DNA of 64,000 nucleotides from Golubevia sp. BC0850 (Eukaryota; Basidiomycota; Exobasidiomycetes; Golubeviales; Golubeviaceae): NCBI GenBank assembly GCA_012976225.1, contig JAAVVG010000021.1, positions 518,743 to 582,742 of the forward strand, read 5' to 3'. Shown piece by piece: positions 56,501 to 64,000 of this stretch (position 1 is its first letter; each line of letters starts with the position of its first letter). The notes under the pieces were generated by a model. It saw only the letters and a program-made list of their open reading frames with translations, ran no database searches and was not told where the DNA came from. The position numbers and the translations under genes were made by a program.

Positions 56501-57148
56501 GACCAATGACCTCGAATTCGAAGTTGATTTTAAAGCAGCAGTAGAGGTAGAAGAAGAAGGAAGATTCACTCCTCCAAGTCCTAAACCCATCGAATCCGAT
56601 TTCTGAGAAATGAAAGGTTCATCTCCGAAACTTCTTCTAGCAGAGGGAGTTGAATTGATGTTGTCCATTACAGATAATAGATTACTTGATCCTTGATTCC
56701 TGCCACTGCCACTCCCACTCCCACTCTGATTGAAAGTACTAGGCTGATGAACAACTCCTCTTCTCTGATCCAAAACTCCAGGATCAGTATTAGTTCGATG
56801 TAAACCAAGATTCTCATGACGATTGAAGTTCTCAATGATTCCAGATGGTAAAGTAGAAGTAATGACTCTAGGAGATGCATTCTCACTAGAAGTTGAGCTT
56901 GAAGTGGTTGGAGCTGAAGATCTAGATCTTTGCATCACTCCTCCATCTCTATCTCTTTCTCCACAATCTAGCTCATCCTCTTGGCCTCTAATGCTTCTAC
57001 CATTCCCATTGGCTCTATTTGATTTCTTTTCGATACTCAAAGCTTCTCCTTGATGATCCCCTAGAACTCTTTCAAAGGCTCCAACCCACTTTTCAGTTCT
57101 AATTCCATCCCCAGGTTCCTCCTCTGCGTAGTGACGTTGGTCTGACAT
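50524..57148 (-). CDS. Large multi-domain ASH/MSP (hydin-like) protein, 2147 residues
   Basis: Exons 57148-56287, 56203-51030 and 50931-50524. The first 290 residues are Ser-rich and disordered. The rest contains at least six immunoglobulin-like ASH/MSP units recognised by their first strand, DFG or DLG followed by G: CDLGDILVGQQEERTFAIHN (about residue 605), LDFGDCCGGHW (751), VDFGEANVGARKSANIAVKN (1198), FIDFGDVNIGSTRIRSFGIE (1311), INFGHMDKGDTKTRKILIQN (1791) and SIDFGACKPGKLSSAESFVV (1901). Low-complexity segments separate them. In animals such domains occur in hydin, ASPM and centrosome proteins, but also in trafficking factors. No function can be assigned here; a scaffold is a reasonable inference. 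Confidence 0.75.
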
Positions 57149-57711
57149 GGTGAGGGGAGTCGAAGGAGAAAGAAGTGGATAGAATTGATAAGAGAGAAAA
57201 GAAGAAGTGAAAGAAGGGTTGCTGCTTGACTAGATTGCTGATTCTTGAGGGAAAGGGTTCTCTTGAGACAGCGATTAAGCTGGGTGGGATGAGCAACGCT
57301 GGGTTGTTGAGAAGGGTTTAATTAATTGAGCATCTTGAAAAAAAGAAGTGACAGAGGTAGAAAGGATCGGTTTCTGCTTCCAGTTATCCAAGACTGCCTA
57401 GAGAGAGCCTGAGAGGGAGGGGGGGGGTCAGTATTGATGATGCTGAGTGAAGATAGAAGGGAGTTGACTCACTTCTTCCACTTCTTGCTCTTGATGATAT
57501 CACTTTCTACTTGTAGTGGATTGTGGTTCTCTCACTCTCTTAAGTAAGAGCAAGAGGGAGGTTTGAGTGAGGTTCGTCGCTGAGAGAAGAGAGAAAGATC
57601 GAAACTCGTGTGAGCTGCAAGTGCCAAACAGTTGTCCCCCCCCATCAACCTCGAAACGAATTCCGTTCTTAAATTGCGGCTAAGTTGAATTAGAAAGTGG
57701 ATAATTCAGGG
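57149..57711. promoter_or_regulatory. Divergent promoter region of the ASH/MSP and NYN-CCCH genes
   Basis: A 563-base gap with a G-run near 57419-57427 and a C-run near 57637-57643. The frame of the NYN gene stays open to 57697 but without ATG. No gene is seen. Confidence 0.45.
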
Positions 57712-59648
57712 ATGGCACTCATGCTACCAAAGCGGATACCAATAGCCTTTCCTAGTCATAGCCAGACTTGCCTTTCACTCTCCAGAACTTTCTCCCAAAC
57801 TTCTCCCTACTTCGTCGAGAAACCTTCAAGAAAATCCAAGCCCACTAGATCCAACTTTCCAAAACCGAAACCGATACCAGCTTTTGAATCATCCTCTTCT
57901 GCTCCAGTATCTTCCAACAGAATCCGTAAATACGTCAAACCAAAGTATCAGAAAGGGAAAAGAAAGAGACCAGAAGCTCAAGAAGAAGCCGGTTTCTTTT
58001 CTTCTTTCTTAGCTAAAGCTTCGCCTCAACTTCCATGGATCAATCTCAAAGGTCTAAAAACCAAAGATAAAGAAGATTATCAAGAAGAAGAAGGAGAGGA
58101 GTACGATGACATTGAAGCTCAAATAGATTCTCAACCACAACAGCAAGAAAGAGATTGGGGAAACCCTTTCCCCAGACCTAAACTCCAAATCAAGTCTTTG
58201 ATCCACGAATCCACCAAGTCTTTTTTGTTAAAAGATGGTACTTCGGTTCATAACCCTTTTCTGGAGGAATCTTTGGGTAAAGAATCTTTGCTGGAGAAAA
58301 CTAATAAGAAGTCTGTAAGTTTTGTTTGGCTTCCGATTCTCTATTTTAGAGGTTTCTTTATAAATCTGACCATTCTAAATTTATCTTCTCCAGAGAAACT
58401 ACATCGCAGTAGTTATAGATTCAGATTCCTATTGGTTTCACATAGAGCTCATAAAACTAGGTCAAGAAGGTGGACTTTTAGCCATTGATCTTCTTCGAAA
58501 ACAAATAGCTAAAGACCTATTTCCTAAGAGTTCAGATCCTCATTTACGATTGGACTTGAGAATTTATTGCTTTGCAAACATCGTAGGGATGGCAAATCGT
58601 CTTCATCATGATTACAAAGTGGAAGGCAATACTGTACTCCTTTTGCGAAAGTTCACAATTGGGATCTCTTTATGTGGAAGTCATTGCTTTTTGGCTGACG
58701 TTGGAAGAGGTTCCGAATCGGCTGATGAAAAGGTTAGAGCTTGGTTGGTGGATTCTTTGCTGGATGTGGATTGCAAACACGTTTATTTGGGTGGCTTGGA
58801 TGATTATAGTTATGCTAGTGATTTGGCTGGGTTGAAGGTCAGTTCTTGAAACTTGATGGTGAAGTCGTTTTGGACATCGAACCGAGTGAAGAGTAAACTT
58901 TTATTTTTGCTATGCTCATTCTTCCATTTCCTTTCTCTCCTGTCTCCCAACTCTTTCGTCGCAGAGGGCAAATCTGGTGAGTACCTTGACTCTTCTTTCA
59001 TCAAGTGGCTCTCGAAGCAGACTTCTTACAGAATCGTAATCACTCGGTTCACCTCTAAATATTTTTTCTGATTTTCTCACTTCTCCTCAGCTCGACCGAG
59101 TCTCACTTCTGAACATCCCAGCCTTCACAAAAGATCTGAAGAACATGTCCATGAAGAAAATGCTTTTAAACAGAAAGGTCTCCTGGGAAACCTCGGATAT
59201 CTTCATGACTCAAGAGGAGCAGGAATTATTGGTGAGTGACCTTCAATGATGAGGAGAAGATGGATTCATCAACGTCTGAACCCGCACCTATCTCTTACTC
59301 CTTGCTTTCAGCTAAAGTCTAATTGGGTCAGAACACCAAGTCCTTGCATCTTTCATCATCTAACACCTCTCGGCTGTAAAAAGCAGATTTGCGAATTCGA
59401 TCATACTCGTAAGTGCCTCTGTGGTTCTCTGTTTATTGGGGATTAGGATATTCAATGATCAGTTTCACTTACTGTTCTAACTTCATATAATCCTAACCCT
59501 TTTCTTTTCAGCTTTATCTTCTGAAGAATTGGCAAAACTCAGAACGAAAATGAGCAATCGAATTTGTCCTATTCTGTTGAGAACTGGGAATTGCAATTTG
59601 GGAGAGAAGTGTTTGTTCAGTCATCCACCTGAAATCCTTTCTCCTTGA
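57712..59648 (+). CDS. NYN-like (DUF7923-type) protein with two C-terminal CCCH zinc fingers
   Basis: Exons 57712-58314, 58394-58837, 58965-58976, 59091-59231, 59312-59408 and 59512-59648 give 477 residues. The N-terminal 200 residues are basic and Ser-rich; the extreme N-terminus could be a mitochondrial presequence. Exon 2 encodes a Rossmann-like domain: YIAVVIDSDSYWFHIELIKL, then LRIYCFANIVGMANRL, CFLADVGRGSESADEKVRAW and VYLGGLDDYSYASDL. Spaced acidic residues resemble NYN ribonuclease-like folds. Zinc fingers: Cys412-X9-Cys-X4-Cys-X3-His431 and Cys451-X8-Cys460-X5-Cys466-X3-His470. Such proteins are expected to bind RNA. Exon 3 is only 12 bases (Arg-Ala-Asn-Leu), and the intron before it uses a GTCAGT donor. 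Confidence 0.8.
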
Positions 59649-59878
59649 GTTTTGTTCATCTATCTCTGTATTTCAAATCTCTTGTAACATTGGGCTGTAC
59701 TCTAGCCTCCTATTTCATTCTATCAAAATCATCATCAGCTCTTTGTTCTGTTCATCACAAACAAGAATGAGGAAGAAAAAGCATCTAACGATTTGATGAT
59801 TCAAGAGCAAAAAAAACTTCTAGAATGAATAAATAACATGGTGAATGCAAACATAAAGCGGGAAACTCTGACGAGAAT

Positions 59879-62751
59879 CTAAAAAGCAGACAGAATCTTA
59901 TCCAATTCCCCTTCTTCCTTGGTCTTGACTTTCTTCTGTTTCTTACTACTTCTCTTACTTTTCGAAGATTGCTCCTCATCTCTCTTCCTCTTTCCACCTT
60001 CTGCACCTTCATCTGCTTTTTCGATCTGTGCTTCCTGTTCCTTCACCTCCGAGTCCCATTCATCCTTCAGACTTTTGACCTCCTCAATTTCCACTTTTGC
60101 ATTCTTAAAGCTCTCTCTCCAACTACCTTCGTCTCTCCTAAAAAGACCAAAGTTGATTTTCCTAGCGAAGAATCTTCCATACCAACTTGCAGCCAATTGT
60201 CTTTCACTTTTGGTCAAACTTCTGGTGATTTTGTGTTTCGTGAAGCCATCAGATCTTTGCCATAAAGAATCGCAGACTCTAGATCCCCATTTGTCGTCTG
60301 CTAGTTCTAGAAGTGAAGGAATTAGACTGCCGATTAAGAGACGTCTCTGTTGAAAAGTTGAAGAGGAGGTTGAAAGAGCAACTAGAAGGACGTGAACTGC
60401 AATTGATGATTTGGAGAGAGGAAGTAGAGAAGGTTGCGAGAGAAGACTGCGAAGAAAGGCAAAAGGAGGTGGAATCAGCAAGAGAAGTCTGGACAACGTT
60501 AGTGATTGATAGCCGGGTCCTTTCAAACACTGACCTCTTGAAGACTGCATCGTTAGCCAGAGCAGAAAGTCTGACCATGGTCTGAAGCAGAAGACTTCCT
60601 TGAACAGTCGCTTCCATTTCATCCTCTTTCTCTCCTTCTTGATTTCCATCTTCTTCTTTGACATTCATTTCTTCATCCTCTGCTTCCTTCTTCTTCTCGA
60701 CTTTGCGTCCCTTTCTCTTTTTCTCTCCAGCTTTTCCACGAGTTCGAATGTATGCCTTCTTGGTTCTCATGCTGAGAATGATCGGAACTAACAAATCCAC
60801 TGAACCATTCGCATCCTTTTCCTCCGGCTTTCCCTCGACTTCACCTTCGTCTTTATCCATCCTAAAGGCAGATTTGATAGCTTCCACGATTTCAACCTCG
60901 AATTTCCCGATGTGACCACATCTCATAGTCAAGGCTTGAAGAATTCCAATTTTACCCTCTTTCACTAACTTGTCTCCAGCTGACTTGATTTCCGTGATGG
61001 CTTCCATTAGATCTTGATCTTCTTCCTTAGAGGAAGCGGTCTCTTCTTCCTTTGATTCTGACCCAAGTCTTCTTAGACCAGCTGCGACAACGAAATTTGC
61101 GACTGGATGGATTCCTAGTTTCACTACCCTGCCTTTGAGATAAAGTCGATAAAAGTCACTGTGAACTGATTTGGGAGTCGATTTTAACAGAGTTTCTAAA
61201 ACGTGAGTTCCGACTGGATCTCTGAGTAAAGTCTCTAAATGATCCAATCTTTCCTTCGAGCTAGGTAATTCTTCATCTGATTCTTGATTTGAGATCAAAC
61301 CACCGAGAACGAGATCGGATAGCCTGAGAGTTGCTGATAGATTTTGAGCTCTGGCATTTGAGGAACTCGAGGCAGCTTGATTCTCCAGAGTGAGGAAGAG
61401 TTGAAGGGTTGGAGATGAAATTGGATTCACTGCCAAAGCTCTGATCTCATTAGTTCCGACTTCTCTCAGACTGTTTTCTCTTAGCTTCTCTAGAGTTTGC
61501 TTGAATTCAGAAGGGACTAAGTAAGCTTTAGGCGTAGCAGCCTGCGAAGAGTTGATCTCCTCGCTTGGATCTTGACCTTTTCTGAATTTAGAGCTCTTCT
61601 TCGATCTCAAAGAAGCAGTTGCGTTACCAGAATTTAATGGAGGTGGGGTGACTGGGTTTGAGGACAGAAGTAACAGAAGAGATCGAATGACGTGGGTACC
61701 GAATTGATCTTGGAATAGATTTGGAAGATCTGGAGAGAGCTCTACACACATGTCCCGAACTAGAGAGGTTGCACTTCGAAGAACTCCGTTGGAATCTACT
61801 GTTGTGATGTCTCCGGCTGATTCGTCCATTCTCTTGCGAGCTGTTCTGGTCTCTGAAGAGATGAGACGTTGGAGAGAGGAGAGGGAGGACTGGAGGACGT
61901 GAGATCCGAACCTGTGAGAGGCGACCGTGGAGTAGCTGAAGGAGTGAAATAGGAGTAAAAGAAGGGAGAAACATTATTGGGGAGGATCAATATGGAGATG
62001 AGCAAATCGAGTGGAAGAAGTTGCAGAAGTTCAGCCCCTCTCATAACAAGAAGCTCTCTCTTTTAAAGCACATCTCCCTGCGATTCGTTGATCAGTTCTC
62101 AATGGTTCGAGAATCATTGCTAAATGAAGAAAAGCTGCCTGGCTTTCTACGCAGAGAAGCAGCTACCATTCTGCTCTTCTTCTTTCCATTCTCGCCTTCC
62201 TCCTCACCCACAACGCTCTTGACTTTTGATACTCACTTTCCAGCCAGTCTGTCAAATAAAATTCTCAAACTCTTCCCATCCAGCCTCTTAGCCAAGTACT
62301 CTAACAGCATTGAACCCTCTCCATCAGTAGCTAACTGCAATTCCTTTCCATCCAATTCCTTCAAAGTAGCTTTCATCAACAAGGAATGTTGACTTCCATC
62401 TCCATCTTCGTCTTCAAATTCGAAGTTGTTCTGATCATGATCTGGGTCGTCTGGATTTGTAGAGGTATTGGAACTGAACTGCTTCAATTGAGTGAAAGCT
62501 TCTCGAAGGTAGGCTTTTAAATCTGGATCCACTAAACCGAAAGGTGCAGATGGAACCCAAGTTTCTTCTTCTCCTGTTTCGTTTTGTTCCCTTTCAGTTG
62601 CTGGTCTTGACCAGGAAGGACCGGCCGCGTTCTCATCTTGGAAGGAAGGTTCTTGGTGAGAAGCTGAGGCTTGATGCTGATCTTCTTGTTCCTGCTTTTG
62701 GGCTTTGCTCTTCTTCTTTCCTCTCTGACGAACTTTCAATTCTTTTGGCAT
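59879..62751 (-). CDS. NOP9: Nop9, pumilio-repeat nucleolar RNA-binding protein
   Basis: Exons 62751-62237, 61935-60535 and 60446-59879 give 827 residues. The start is basic (MPKELKVRQRGKKKSKAQK). Pumilio-type repeats are scattered along the protein: TDGEGSMLLEYLAKRL, HRFGSHVLQSSLSSLQ, QDQFGTHVIRSLLLLL, RDPVGTHVLETLLKS, HPVANFVVAAGLRRL and ADDKWGSRVCDSLWQ, with charged insertions between. The C-terminus is Lys/Glu-rich (KRSSKKQKKVKTKEE). Nop9 binds 20S pre-rRNA near the D-site and is needed for small-subunit assembly in the nucleolus. The last intron uses a GTCAGT donor. Length is above the 650-700 usual in yeasts because of the low-complexity insertions. Confidence 0.88.
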
Positions 62752-63401
62752 CTTGATGAATTCAAATGAAAAGGAGGAAGCCCGAACGAAAGAAGATGAG
62801 GAGGATGGTCCTTGGTCGGAGGATCACAACTTTTCCTTGAATTTTTCAAAATGACCTCGATCAGTCGCTGTTGCATTTTGCCACCAATTCTTCAAGTCAA
62901 TCGACGCTCTCCTTCTATAGGGACCACTACGGATAAATTCAGAAATGAGTTCTGAGAAGCAAGATTCGAAAAAACAGGTCGAGTAGGACGGCACAACGGA
63001 GAAGAGGAGACAGCAGCTGGTAGTGGAAGAATGGAGAGATCTTTAGAATTTGGTCGAGAGGGCAAAGTAGATCGGAGTCCAAAATTTGCCCTGAGCAAGA
63101 CATTCAAGTGAAGTGGAGCGGAAGGGAAAGCTGAAGCAGAGTTAGTGGCAAATGAGGTAGTACCGCATTTTCAGGCGATCTAAATTTGGCAGAGAAAGAT
63201 GGAGACAACGAGATAAGCAAAAGTAAAGTCGATCGGGGTTGAGAGAGCCCAACTCATTCTTTTGAATGATATCAACATGTCTTTGATCGGCAAGAGCTGG
63301 AGTGGAAGGAGTGACGAGAGGGAGTGGGATCCTGAGTCAGGGCTGTAAACGTCGACACTGGGGGTCTAGTCAAAGGAGGTACGTACCAACAATAGAAGTG
63401 T
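62752..63401. other. Upstream region of NOP9, no confident gene
   Basis: A minus-strand frame at 62892-63107 reads well but lacks an ATG and a placeable upstream exon. Nothing else is seen. Confidence 0.4.
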
Positions 63402-64000
63402 ACTCATTCTATCTCTTTTGGACCTTTGTACTCGAGCTCAAGAAGAGCATCCTCCAACTGTCGAGCGATAGAACCCAATTCATGTGACACCACATGCACC
63501 CACTTCCGCACTTTTGTTTCCCAAGGTGTTGGAGTCTCGAGGTCACCTCGAGTAGCTGAGAGTGACTTAAGTTGGTCCAGGTAGAGAGCGTGTCTTTCTT
63601 CCGTTGTATGGTAAATTCTTGATATCCACACTTTGCTGTCCTGTCAACAGATTCCAAAATATCCCCCTTGATCTTGTTCCATCGAGTTCTGAAAACGAAG
63701 AGAGGTAGTATGTGAAGGTCAAAGTCCATGAATTTGTTTTTTCCTTCCAAAGTGAAACCATAATGTCGGGGATCAGCAAAGTCAGCTTGGCAGCGAGGCT
63801 TCTGAGTTCTTGCTTCTCCTGACGGTCGGCGATGATAAAGAATCTCCTGATGTTATGGCTATCCCATCCATCTGCTTGAAAGCGATTTCAGTTGGTCTTG
63901 CTGAAAGCGTGAGCTCCGAAGAATCACTAAAACTTCAAAAAAATGAACGTTGAGACGATTTCGGCTTGGTACTTCTCAGCTGCTTCTAGAAGGGCTACAA
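63402..64000 (-). pseudogene. BTB/POZ domain protein, copy B, frameshifted and cut by the window edge
   Basis: This is the 3' part of a second BTB gene; the BTB start lies beyond 64000. The block GWDSHNIMRFFIIADRQEK and LRSLAAKLTLLIPDI is in frame here, where copy A lacks a base. About 50 bases later the frame breaks in an A-rich run (about 63734-63740): the conserved continuation MDFDLHILPLFVFRTR, which aligns with HQHLIPLQVFRRR of copy A, is in a different phase. Each copy is thus damaged at a different place. As with the other single-base lesions, a sequencing or assembly error cannot be excluded. Confidence 0.55.
63785..64000. repeat. Near-identical block shared with 6301-6511
   Basis: Same orientation. 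It is the right-hand partner of the BTB duplication; the match reaches the window edge. Confidence 0.85.

Noticed and set aside
62892-63107. Possible last exon of a minus-strand gene
   Set aside because: Has an acceptor-like site and a branch-like CTAAC, but every upstream join tried ran into a stop or lacked an ATG.
1-64000. Transposable element as carrier of the F-box/BTB copies
   Set aside because: No terminal repeats, target-site duplications or transposase/reverse-transcriptase frames are visible around the duplicated blocks.

Overview
This window is nuclear DNA from a fungus, most likely a basidiomycete and possibly Pucciniomycotina; the rank below basidiomycete is a guess from gene content and intron style. 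The evidence is eukaryotic genes split by many short introns (mostly 60-200 bases, donors almost always GTGAGT or GTAAGT, acceptors NAG), housekeeping genes of fungal type (SWI1, Bre2/ASH2, AGE2-type ArfGAP, LAG1 ceramide synthase, Nop9, mitochondrial uL4), and a DPBB secreted protein of a kind common in basidiomycetes. Base composition is moderate, and Q/N/S-rich low-complexity tracts are frequent. I saw no transposon, CRISPR array or tRNA that I would defend. I reconstructed exon structures by hand; every multi-exon CDS given below sums to a multiple of three.

Layout. 1-0.8 kb: 5' part of an F-box/LRR gene copy (A) that runs off the left edge. 1.2-5.5 kb: a DCAF-type WD40 protein and prefoldin subunit 6. 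5.9-7.9 kb: a broken BTB gene copy and, about 35 bases from its start codon, a 3' fragment of the F-box/LRR family (B). 8.5-15.7 kb: SWI1 (SWI/SNF) and Bre2/ASH2 (COMPASS) transcribed divergently from a gap of about 130 bases. 16.2-20.4 kb: an ArfGAP, a coiled-coil protein, ribosomal eL22 and a small unknown ORF. 21.1-28.8 kb: a secreted GH3 beta-glucosidase, ribosomal uS9 (S16) and mitochondrial uL4.

29.2-36.6 kb is the accessory part. It holds an array on the minus strand of a small secreted, cysteine-bearing protein family that I do not recognise (one intact member, two damaged, one 70-base remnant). Two orphan two-exon genes lie inside the array. Next to it is a larger secreted Cys-rich protein with a promoter made of four degenerate repeats; part of that repeat also occurs upstream of two of the array members.

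37.2-44.6 kb: ceramide synthase and a kinesin-7-like motor, divergent. 45.4-47.9 kb: the longest F-box/LRR copy (C), interrupted by stops and frameshifts; its first 775 bases match copy A with only two differences. 48.5-62.8 kb: a secreted DPBB protein, a 2147-residue protein with repeated ASH/MSP-like domains, a NYN-like protein with two CCCH zinc fingers, and Nop9. 63.4-64.0 kb: a second BTB copy that leaves the right edge and matches the copy at 6.3-6.5 kb.

The chromatin, ribosome, trafficking and cytoskeleton genes are ordinary core genes. The likely novelty lies in the 29-36.6 kb secreted-protein cluster and in the F-box/BTB copies, which look like a dispersed, fast-decaying family with patches of near-identity.
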